Positions 1 to 7,728 of a DNA stretch of 64,000 bases are shown here, one piece after another. The stretch's first letter is position 1. Each line of letters starts with the position of its first letter. Under the pieces are notes generated by a model. The model was given only the letters and a program-made list of their open reading frames with translations. It searched no databases and was not told where the DNA came from. The stretch spans positions 30,618-94,617 of the forward strand of contig JACPOI010000009.1 in assembly GCA_016185015.1 (NCBI GenBank), written 5' to 3'. This DNA comes from Burkholderiales bacterium (lineage in GTDB: Bacteria; Pseudomonadota; Gammaproteobacteria; Burkholderiales; Burkholderiaceae_C). The translations under genes and the position numbers were made by a program.

Positions 1-601
1 TGTCAAAAAGGGCGTCCAGGTTGGCGCTGAGCAAAAAGCCGTTGTACACATCCAGGCGCTCGGCATCGGTGTCGCAATCAGCCCAAGGCTTGGCATGGCT
101 GGCGCGCAAGGCCTGAGGCGTGGACACACCTGTCACGGCGCAAGCCCCGCCCCAGTAGTCCAGCAGAGCCTGCCGGTAGGTCTGCTGGCCTACTCGCTGG
201 CGGACCATGCGCAGCACCTCGGTGTTATTGGCCGTGGCCTGCGGCATGGTTTTCAGTTCGGCCTGCACCTGTTGCTCAAAGGCCGTGACGACCTGGTTAG
301 GCAGGGCCTGCGCCAGCGCTGCAGCACGGCGCAGCCATTGCGCCAAGGCGGCCTCTGAGGGAAGCGAGAAAAGAGTCGCATCTGAACTGGTGGGTGGGAA
401 GCTGCGCGCCAACTCCACGCCCAAGGGCGCGGGCCCCTGGGTCAGCTGCGCCTGGTAGCCTTGCGCGCCTACCGCCACGGAAACCTGGGCGGGATGCCGG
501 GCTGACGCCAGCGCCGCATGGGCGGCATCACCGGGCAGCACGTGCTCAAAGCCGTTGTCATGACCAGCTTTTTCAATGAGGGTGCGTTGCAGAGGGTTCA
601 T
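1..601 (-). CDS. HNH endonuclease, C-terminus cut by window edge
   Basis: About 200 codons are visible, starting at the ATG at 601-599 and running off the left edge with no stop. The last part of the visible protein carries the typical HNH layout: GACAVTG, then ASHAKPW, then RLDVYNGFLLSANLDALFD. In this family these hold the zinc or structural residues, the catalytic histidine and the NGLLL segment. The N-terminal 120 residues match nothing I recognise. The ATG overlaps the stop of the RNA ligase gene as ATGA, so translation is probably coupled and this is the seventh gene of the defence operon. It is expected to cut DNA. The missing C-terminus prevents a check of the last active-site residues. 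Confidence 0.8.
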   Translation of the reverse strand, partial: MNPLQRTLIEKAGHDNGFEHVLPGDAAHAALASARHPAQVSVAVGAQGYQAQLTQGPAPLGVELARSFPPTSSDATLFSLPSEAALAQWLRRAAALAQALPNQVVTAFEQQVQAELKTMPQATANNTEVLRMVRQRVGQQTYRQALLDYWGGACAVTGVSTPQALRASHAKPWADCDTDAERLDVYNGFLLSANLDALFD

Positions 602-1305
602 ACCTGTTGGACAGACCAGTCCAGCCGGTTCCACTGAATTCGACGGCGGCTCCAATGTTCGGTAATGGTTTGCGTGAAATCAGGTCGCACCAGCTTTGCG
701 CGCGCTTCGCACCAGTCCGCAGATTCACGTCGAATGACTACGCCCTCTAGCGGGCCTTCGCGAAACCGACTGTGTTCGGTGGTGAGTAATTCCTGGAGTT
801 TTAGCAATTCGTATTGCCCTCGACGCAACTCTGGCGCCGTGGTTAGATTCAGAGTGACTGCGAACTCATTCCGACGGCGGGTGCTCCAGAAGCGTCCTCG
901 GGCACGGTCGTACACATCGAAGAGTAAGAACCAGTCGGGTAAGTGGTCATAGTCTAGGGAGTGCCGTGCGGCACACCACTCACCAAACAGCATCAGCCTA
1001 GAGGATTCCTGCTGCGCCAGTTCGACTCGAAGCTTTTCGCCATGCAAGGTCAACCAGTCTGGCAGGCGAGCAAATTGCCCGGCATGAGGGGCATGCAGAT
1101 ATTGGCCACGATTTTGGGCGCGAAGTTCGCCTGCGGGAGATAGCGAGAGCCCGAGATTGGCTCCGTCCAGCTTTTCTTCAACCACCACTTCCGCGTTCAG
1201 GAACTCTTGCGCCTCTTGAGGGGACAAGACCTTGTCATCGCGTGGCGCGCCTTGCGCCAGCCAAGCAAGGTGAGGAGTGTGGGGGAAGCGAAAGAAGTCA
1301 GTCAT
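598..1305 (-). CDS. RNA ligase family protein (Rnl2-like adenylyltransferase)
   Basis: This 235-residue protein has the nucleotidyltransferase motifs of ATP-dependent RNA ligases in order: motif I EEKLDGAN with the adenylated lysine at K45, motif III LFGEWC near 106-111, IIIa FLLFDVYD near 126-133, motif IV EGVVIRRE at 187-194 and motif V AKLVRPDF with K204. These belong to the PF09414-type RNA ligase domain, which seals 5'-phosphate and 3'-OH RNA ends through a ligase-AMP intermediate. No second domain is present. The gene overlaps the PIN gene upstream and the HNH gene downstream by ATGA. Its placement next to a PIN-type RNase suggests RNA repair or healing within the defence locus, which is inference. 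Base composition is clearly lower in GC than in the core genes. Confidence 0.85.
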   Translation of the reverse strand: MTDFFRFPHTPHLAWLAQGAPRDDKVLSPQEAQEFLNAEVVVEEKLDGANLGLSLSPAGELRAQNRGQYLHAPHAGQFARLPDWLTLHGEKLRVELAQQESSRLMLFGEWCAARHSLDYDHLPDWFLLFDVYDRARGRFWSTRRRNEFAVTLNLTTAPELRRGQYELLKLQELLTTEHSRFREGPLEGVVIRRESADWCEARAKLVRPDFTQTITEHWSRRRIQWNRLDWSVQQV

Positions 1306-1844
1306 TCCGCATTTTCAGGGACGGAGGGCGCGCCTTTGGCAGGAAATTTCTTAATATAAAACCGACACGCATCATCAGGGCATAGAAAACGTACGCGAAT
1401 ACCTCGGGCTTCAAGGCGTTGCCACCAGTCCAGCCACTTGCAATCAACCGCCTGCAAAATCACCGGCCTGGCTGGGTGCGCATTGGCCACAGCTGCAAAC
1501 TTGCGATCCGGCGCGTCAAATGTCGTTTGTAACGCCGGGTCGGGAAACTCAGTGAATATATTTTCTGGTGTCTCTGTAATGGACACCTGTTCAACGTGCT
1601 GAGGCTTGTCGGCATTTCGTAACAACCACTTCAGGAATACATCTCCCACACCCTTCGGCGGGTGCAACCTCGTCTTGTTCTGGTATTCCTTCAAGATACG
1701 GTATCCATCGTCAATGACCGTGATGCCTCGAACCTGCATATCTTGCAGCCGGCGCACACACTCGGCCACACACTCTGGAGAAGCATCTTCGTGCTGGTCA
1801 TTGGCAACCAGCAAGACATTGGTGTCAATGACCGCCCGCATCAT
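1302..1844 (-). CDS. PIN-domain protein, putative RNase
   Basis: The 180-residue protein starts with the PIN hallmark VIDTNVLL (D7). Further acidic residues sit where the family's metal ligands are expected: E53 in the LKEYQ segment, D110/D113 in FDAPDRKF, and D134/D139 in AVDCKWLDW. PIN domains are metal-dependent, mostly RNA-cutting nucleases. Many are toxins, but no antitoxin-like small gene is adjacent. Instead the gene overlaps the DUF3696 ATPase upstream and the RNA ligase downstream, each by an ATGA. The C-terminal 30 residues are basic. It probably works with the ATPase as sensor or gate, or is balanced by the ligase; that link is inference from coupling. Confidence 0.8.
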   Translation of the reverse strand: MMRAVIDTNVLLVANDQHEDASPECVAECVRRLQDMQVRGITVIDDGYRILKEYQNKTRLHPPKGVGDVFLKWLLRNADKPQHVEQVSITETPENIFTEFPDPALQTTFDAPDRKFAAVANAHPARPVILQAVDCKWLDWWQRLEARGIRVRFLCPDDACRFYIKKFPAKGAPSVPENAE

Positions 1845-3235
1845 GGGGCATCTACCGTGCGCTGCCTCTTCTTGGTTTCCATAGCAGCTAAGGTACGGGC
1901 AGCAATATCGGCCATTTCATCCCCAAAGAAGTTCTCGGGCCAATTTTCGATTTCACCGAATGCGTTAAGTCGCAGGGGCTCTAGCTCCGTGGATGAACCA
2001 GACCGGCGGCAGAAATAAATGGCCACGTCATCTGTAGTCAACTGCCCCTCTGCGATGCGCCGTTGCAGGCGGTTGAGGAAGTGCTCAGAGTGGCTTTCGA
2101 TGATTAGCTGAACATTGCGCTCTTTGCCGTCTTCACGCGCCTGGATGGCGGAGATGAAAACATCTGCCAATTCCGCCTGCACCTGGGGATGCAAATGAAT
2201 CTCTGGCTGCTCCATCCACACCGTTGAATTCGGTGGACAGTAGAACGCCTGAACCAAAGCTGGCAGGACCTGGGATACCCCAAACCCCACATCGGTGATC
2301 TTGACTTCCGGGGCGCCAAGGTGAGTCTTCAACAGGACTTCGTATTCCTTGCGGCCCTCGGCCACCGGCTTGACCGTAAAGCTATGGATCACGCCCAGAT
2401 CTTTCAACCATCCGGCAATAAAGGTCGTGAAAGCTTGTTTGGACTTTTTCGGACCTCGGTTCAGCATACGTTCTTCGTGCTGGGCCGCCAGAATTGCCGC
2501 CACAGTTGCCTCCCCTGTCTGCCCAACCCCTTCCGGCGTATCACCAGACCACTGGTAAGTACGCTGAGGGTGGTTCCTGAGCGGCCCCAAATAGGCAACG
2601 CTACCCAATAGGTTTTCGGTTGACAGCGCCAAGTCCGTCAAAAAACCTGCATTCTTAAAGCGTGCGATGCTCAGGTCGGACACACGATAGAACTTCTCAG
2701 GCTCATCCAAAGGCCACTTGCGACCGTCGGCCATCTTGAAGCGGTACTTGACCGATTTCAGGGAGAACTTACGATTTGTGCCACGCACGAACTTCACGTC
2801 TAGTACAACACCGTTAGCGTCTTTCAGGTCGTATGCAATAGACGCCACCTCAGGCTGCCCGCTTTTTCCTGCAGACAAACGCACCGCGAGTTCGATTTGA
2901 TTTCCGCTGTAGCGCCGGGTGCTATCTAGAGGATCCTTCACCTCCATGGATTTGGGCAACTCCCAACCTAGTTCAAAGTCCAAGGGCTTGTTTAGATCAT
3001 GGCCATTCAGACAGTCAGAGAAAGTACCCAGATCGATCAAAGAAGTGGTATCGCCTAGGTGAAGGGCACGCTTTCGATCTGTAGAAAGCGCAGTCTGCTT
3101 CAAGCCCAGCAACAGATGCCCAAGACTGCTTTTCCCAGCGCTGTTGGCGCCGAATATCACCGTCAGGGGGGCCAGGCGTACCGGCCCGGTGTCACGCCAA
3201 GCCTTGAAGTTTTTAATGCGAAGTGACGTCAGCAT
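1841..3235 (-). CDS. AAA family ATPase with DUF3696-type C-terminus
   Basis: This is a 464-residue ABC/OLD-like ATPase. The N-terminus reads as a RecF/SMC-type head (SLRIKNFKAW) with Walker A GANSAGKSS at 29-37. Late in the chain come Walker B (VWMEQPEIHLHPQ) and a switch-like SHSEHFLNR segment, followed by the DUF3696-like tail. Such ATPases act as sensors or regulators of a partner nuclease in OLD, Septu, PARIS and similar abortive systems. Here the downstream coupled partners are a PIN protein, an RNA ligase and an HNH nuclease. The start overlaps the methyltransferase stop by seven bases (ATGCTGA). The gene is less GC-rich than the methyltransferase upstream, as if the tail module had another origin. 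Confidence 0.85.
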   Translation of the reverse strand: MLTSLRIKNFKAWRDTGPVRLAPLTVIFGANSAGKSSLGHLLLGLKQTALSTDRKRALHLGDTTSLIDLGTFSDCLNGHDLNKPLDFELGWELPKSMEVKDPLDSTRRYSGNQIELAVRLSAGKSGQPEVASIAYDLKDANGVVLDVKFVRGTNRKFSLKSVKYRFKMADGRKWPLDEPEKFYRVSDLSIARFKNAGFLTDLALSTENLLGSVAYLGPLRNHPQRTYQWSGDTPEGVGQTGEATVAAILAAQHEERMLNRGPKKSKQAFTTFIAGWLKDLGVIHSFTVKPVAEGRKEYEVLLKTHLGAPEVKITDVGFGVSQVLPALVQAFYCPPNSTVWMEQPEIHLHPQVQAELADVFISAIQAREDGKERNVQLIIESHSEHFLNRLQRRIAEGQLTTDDVAIYFCRRSGSSTELEPLRLNAFGEIENWPENFFGDEMADIAARTLAAMETKKRQRTVDAP

Positions 3236-6200
3236 GTGTGCAAATCTCCAGTAGCCAGTCTATCCCACGCCGCCAGCACCAGCCGCTGTGTTCGGTACTC
3301 GCCAAACTCGCGAAGTTCACCGGTTTTGAGCACGCGGAAGGTTTCGCTGGGGTAGTCGGAGCCCAGCACGTCGGCTGGGTCGAGGATGTAGCGCAGCTCG
3401 TCACGGGTCAGGCCGTAGAGGCGGGCGTAGCAGGCGTCCAACTCGGCGCGCAGTTGGGCACGGCGCTCGGGGTTAAAAGAGAACGGCGGGCCTTTGTGGC
3501 CCAGCGCCAGCGCCCAGCCAGCCAGGTCGTGCGCTGTGTAGGTCAGTTCGAGCACGCGCGGGACGATGAAGGCCAGGTCGGCTTCGGTGTAGCGGTCTGG
3601 GGGCAGCACCGGGAATTGCTTGAGGTAACCGTAAGTGAGGTGTGTACCGCCTACCTTAACGCGGGCGCAATAGTCCAAGACCAGCGAGCAAAAGTTGCCC
3701 AACAAGGCCGCGACTTTGGGGCCACGACCTTCCGTGAAGAACAAGGGCATCGTGTGGCCCACCCCCGCCAACGGCACCACCGACGCAATCACCGTACGCT
3801 CGTTGGTGGCGTTCGTAATATCCCGCCACCCCATCAACCACTGAGGGCAAGACGCCTGCAGCCAGCGTTCGGCCAGGGCCAGCACGTCGTCCGCGGTGTT
3901 GAGTGCAGCATCCGGAGCGGGCAGGTCGCGGTGGTGGGTGGTCCAGGCCAGTAGGGTTTGCACGGCCGCCGCGTCCACGGCGTACCAGGCGGTGCTGGCG
4001 TGCTCGTTGGACATGGCCACTTCAAAGCTGCCCTCGGCCGGCAAGTAGTTGTCGTCCAGCGGCTTCAGGCTGGGCGGGTTGTCGCCGCACAGGCCCAGTG
4101 AAACGGGAGCCACGGCCTGGGCATAGGGGTGGCGCTGCACAAAGCTGAGCCAGGCGGCATAGACTCCCAGCTCCGGCTGGGCCCGGCGTTTGTCTGCCAG
4201 CCACCAGGCGAACAGTAGTTGGGTCACGCCCAGCAGCACGGGGGCCTCGTCCCGGTCGCGTAGGGCCTTGCGCAGGCCGTCCGGCAGGGTGGTGACGCGC
4301 AGCCAGACTTCGCGCGCCTCCACCCAGTAGCGTGGGGTGACGGTGGTGGCGGGGTTCTGCTTCTCGGTCAGCGTCATGTCCCGGCTGTCATCCTGCCCGG
4401 TGTAGGTAGCCCAGCGGTGGTCAAACTGGTGGATGAGCTTGGCTTCGTACAGGGGCAGGCGGGTGGGTGTGGGGGTGCCTTTGAACAGCTCGCTATCACC
4501 CGACATGTGAAACATCGCCGAAAACCGGATGCCCCACGGATTGACCTCGGGGGTAACTAGGCGGGCCGCCTTGCCTTCGCCTTGCCAGATAGCCTCCCGG
4601 ATCAGCACGGGGGCGGCCGCGTAGAGCTTCTTGGTCAGCTCGGCATCACGGCTGCTGCGGAAGACCGGGCAGGTCAGCGTGTTGGGGTTGATGAGGCGGA
4701 ACTCGTCGGGTGTGAGGGTGAAGCGGCGGCGCGGGTCGCTGAGTTGTATCACTTGTTCTGCAAAGCAAACAAATTCTGCCTTGGGGGTACTTCCCAATGT
4801 GATCAGGCAAAACTTCATGCGGCTGTCAACTGCAGGGAACAGCTTGGCGCGGTTCTCGATGTCGTACAGGCTGACGAGTCGGCCCTTTTGGGTGATGTGC
4901 CCAAAGTAGGCCTTGGTACTGTCGTCTGTGGCGATACCGGTGGGCACGATAAACCCGGCCCGGCCTTGCGGTGCAGTGATTTGCAGAATGGTTTCTGCAA
5001 ACAGTGCGTAGGTGTTGACGTCGCCCACGCCGGTGAGCGGGTAGCGCCCGGCATCCTCTGCGTCCACGTGCATGAAAACGCTGGCGGCTTCTGCGGTGCG
5101 GCGGGCGCTGATGAACTCCGCATGCAGGCGTTGCTCGGCTGTACTTTCGGCCGGCGTATGGTGCGTCGCATCGTTAGGGTAGACGTTCTGGCTCAGCGTC
5201 CCCTGGCTCAGCCACTGGATGCGCTGGCTGCGCTCGGCCTTGTTCTTTGCGGTGGCTACCGCAGGATGGCGGGTGGCGAAAAACTCCTCCTCTTGCAGTT
5301 TGATGCGCTCCCACGGCGGGTTGCCCAGCACGCAGTCAAAGCCCCCTGTGGCAAACACCTGCGGAAAAGCCAGCGGCCAGTGAAACACCTGGGCTTGCTG
5401 GCAGGCGGCACGGGTCGCAGCCACAGCGGCAGCATGTGTGGTGCCCTGCTCTTGCAGGGCGTGTGGTGCGGTGAGTGCGGCGTGCAAGGTGGCGCTGGTG
5501 GGCACCAGGCCGGATGTATCGGCCGTCTTGGGCATCAGGAAGGCGCCAACCAAAAGGTCTGCCGCCAGGGCCAGGGGGCTGCGCTGGGTCTGAGCCAGGA
5601 GTTGGCGGTAGGCCTGCTCTTTGGCGGCCACCTCTTCCGGCGTTTCGGCGCTCATGGCCTCGATGACGCGCAGGGCTTGCAGGCCGGTGGCGTTGTCAAA
5701 GCCCAGCAGGGCCTGGCCGCCTTGCAGGTCTTTCGCGATTTGCTTGAGGCCGGCGGCATTCGACTTGGCCAAGACCTTACACACCTCTTTGTCGTCGCCA
5801 GAGAGCGGCTTGAAGGCGTCTTTGGAAATGCCTTGCTCCAGCGCGTGCAGGTCGGTCAACCCCAGGAGGGCGTCGCCACACTGCAGGTGATGGTCCAGAA
5901 AACCCAGGGGACGACCTTCCTCAAAACCTTCGAGCCAGAGCGCGGTGCGGGCTAGCTCCACGGCCATGGGGTTGCGGTCTACCCCAAAGATGCAACGGGC
6001 AATCGTTTCGCGCAGGGCGTGGCGGTAGGCCTGCGGGGTGACGGCGCCATCGGGGGAGCGCAGAGCTGCCAGGCGTTCGGCCAGCCGGCGCGCGGCGGCC
6101 AACAAGAAGTGTCCGCTGCCGCAGGCGGGGTCTATCACGCGGATGGCCAGCAGCGCTTCCACCGGGTTGGCGGGGTTGGCGGCTAGGCGTTGCTCAATGA

Positions 6201-7719
6201 CTGGATCCAGCGCGCTCTTGATGAGCTCTTGTACTAGGCTGTCCGGCGTGTAGTAGCTGCCTGTGAGTTTGCGGTCATTACCGGCCGTGCTGCCTTCACT
6301 GGTCAGGCCGACAAAGCCGAAGCGACGGGCATGCAAGTCCACCTCGGGCACGAGTTCCATCAGGCTTTCATAGACGCTGCCGAGTTCTTCGGTGTCCATG
6401 TTGCGGTAGTCGATGGGCGCGAGCTGCCCGCCCGGGCTCTTGGCCCAGCGCAGGCTTTGCATGGAGGCCAGCAAGTCGGCGTTGGTGAGCTGTGCTGAGT
6501 CCAAGGCCGGGCACTGGCTGGGGGCGAACAGGCCGCCCAGGGCGGGCAGGCCCAGCCGTGTTTCACCTTGGGCCAGGCCCTTGAAGACGATCTTGACGGC
6601 TTGCCACAGGTCGTCAAACCGAGTGCGTGCGCGGCGGCGAAGCGCCAGGTCTCGCAGGCGGGCTAGGGCATAGCCCTGGGCATAGGCTTGGGCGGCGGCC
6701 AGCTTGGTGCGGGTGGTTTCGGGGGCATCCTCGGCCTGGGGGGCGTTGGGGATGAGGCCGCGCTCTTCCACGCTGAAGACAAAGATGAAGCGGTAGATGA
6801 GCCGCAGCAGCTGGGCAAAGTAGGCCTCTTTACTGAGGCTGCCGTCTTGCAGGGCCAGGCGCAGGGCCTCGTTGCCGGGGTGCTGCACAAAGCCCTGGCC
6901 CAGGGTGATAAGTGCTTCTGTGACGCCCAGGCGCAGGCCTTCGCGCACGCGGGTGCCTTCTTCCTGGCCAGCTTCGCGCCAGGCTTCCCACACCACGGGG
7001 GCTGCTTGTGCGGCCGTGCCGCCCAGCAAACCGGCGCGGCTGGCGTGCAGCAGGCGCCAGGCGTAAGCGAACTCAGCAAAGCGTTGGCCGCCGAGCAGGT
7101 CGGCCAGGTCAATGTCCAGGTAGCTGGGGCGGGTGAGGGTGGCGGCATCGCGCAGCAGGCGCAGGGTTTTGCCGTTGGTGACGAGAGCCCAATGGTGGTC
7201 TGGGCTGGCGTTGAGCAACTCCTGCGCCAACTGAAAGGCGCTCTTCTTGCGGCTACCGCTGCCCTGAATCGCAAAGCGCGGGTCAGGGTCGTCCAGCCCT
7301 AGAGTGTGCGGCGCCACCACGATGGGAAGTGCGCGGCCCGGGTGGTGCGGCGCGGTGCCCAGGTGGGTGATGGGGTAATGCCTGTCACCTACGGTGATGC
7401 CGGTGCTGGCACCCACCGCGGGATAAGCCAGGGCATCGCGCAGCAGCTCGGTGATGAAGGTTGAGGTGGCGTGTTGCGCGTCATAGTCAGCGCGTTCCAG
7501 TAGCGGAGCAAAGCTGCGCCACTGGGCGCAGGCAATCTGGAAGGCGCGGCTGTATTCGTCTTTGAGCTTGAGGCCTTTGGGTATGCCGTAGTCAGCTTCG
7601 GTTTGCAGGCGGCTTTGACCTAGAGCGGCTTTTCCCAGCACGTCGGGTAGGAAAAGACCACCTTCTAAGCGCAGGGTGGGTAGGTTCAACGCGGCAGCAT
7701 GGTGACGGACGGATTTCAT
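3229..7719 (-). CDS. drmMI: Large class I DNA adenine methyltransferase (Eco57I/PglX/DrmMI-like)
   Basis: The 1496-residue protein carries SAM-binding motif I (DPACGSGHF, near residue 526) and the N6-adenine catalytic motif NPPW (near residue 800), with a long helical N-terminus and a target-recognition-like C-terminus. This is the layout of Eco57I-type methylases, BREX PglX and DISARM DrmMI. I see no PD-(D/E)XK nuclease motif that would make it a self-contained type IIG enzyme. It lies 9 bases after the SNF2 helicase gene and overlaps the ATPase gene by 7. The likely role is host DNA modification so that the helicase and nuclease components spare self. The gene symbol rests on the DrmD-type neighbour and is tentative. 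Confidence 0.85.
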   Translation of the reverse strand: MKSVRHHAAALNLPTLRLEGGLFLPDVLGKAALGQSRLQTEADYGIPKGLKLKDEYSRAFQIACAQWRSFAPLLERADYDAQHATSTFITELLRDALAYPAVGASTGITVGDRHYPITHLGTAPHHPGRALPIVVAPHTLGLDDPDPRFAIQGSGSRKKSAFQLAQELLNASPDHHWALVTNGKTLRLLRDAATLTRPSYLDIDLADLLGGQRFAEFAYAWRLLHASRAGLLGGTAAQAAPVVWEAWREAGQEEGTRVREGLRLGVTEALITLGQGFVQHPGNEALRLALQDGSLSKEAYFAQLLRLIYRFIFVFSVEERGLIPNAPQAEDAPETTRTKLAAAQAYAQGYALARLRDLALRRRARTRFDDLWQAVKIVFKGLAQGETRLGLPALGGLFAPSQCPALDSAQLTNADLLASMQSLRWAKSPGGQLAPIDYRNMDTEELGSVYESLMELVPEVDLHARRFGFVGLTSEGSTAGNDRKLTGSYYTPDSLVQELIKSALDPVIEQRLAANPANPVEALLAIRVIDPACGSGHFLLAAARRLAERLAALRSPDGAVTPQAYRHALRETIARCIFGVDRNPMAVELARTALWLEGFEEGRPLGFLDHHLQCGDALLGLTDLHALEQGISKDAFKPLSGDDKEVCKVLAKSNAAGLKQIAKDLQGGQALLGFDNATGLQALRVIEAMSAETPEEVAAKEQAYRQLLAQTQRSPLALAADLLVGAFLMPKTADTSGLVPTSATLHAALTAPHALQEQGTTHAAAVAATRAACQQAQVFHWPLAFPQVFATGGFDCVLGNPPWERIKLQEEEFFATRHPAVATAKNKAERSQRIQWLSQGTLSQNVYPNDATHHTPAESTAEQRLHAEFISARRTAEAASVFMHVDAEDAGRYPLTGVGDVNTYALFAETILQITAPQGRAGFIVPTGIATDDSTKAYFGHITQKGRLVSLYDIENRAKLFPAVDSRMKFCLITLGSTPKAEFVCFAEQVIQLSDPRRRFTLTPDEFRLINPNTLTCPVFRSSRDAELTKKLYAAAPVLIREAIWQGEGKAARLVTPEVNPWGIRFSAMFHMSGDSELFKGTPTPTRLPLYEAKLIHQFDHRWATYTGQDDSRDMTLTEKQNPATTVTPRYWVEAREVWLRVTTLPDGLRKALRDRDEAPVLLGVTQLLFAWWLADKRRAQPELGVYAAWLSFVQRHPYAQAVAPVSLGLCGDNPPSLKPLDDNYLPAEGSFEVAMSNEHASTAWYAVDAAAVQTLLAWTTHHRDLPAPDAALNTADDVLALAERWLQASCPQWLMGWRDITNATNERTVIASVVPLAGVGHTMPLFFTEGRGPKVAALLGNFCSLVLDYCARVKVGGTHLTYGYLKQFPVLPPDRYTEADLAFIVPRVLELTYTAHDLAGWALALGHKGPPFSFNPERRAQLRAELDACYARLYGLTRDELRYILDPADVLGSDYPSETFRVLKTGELREFGEYRTQRLVLAAWDRLATGDLHTC

Positions 7720-7728
7720 GGCGGTGGC

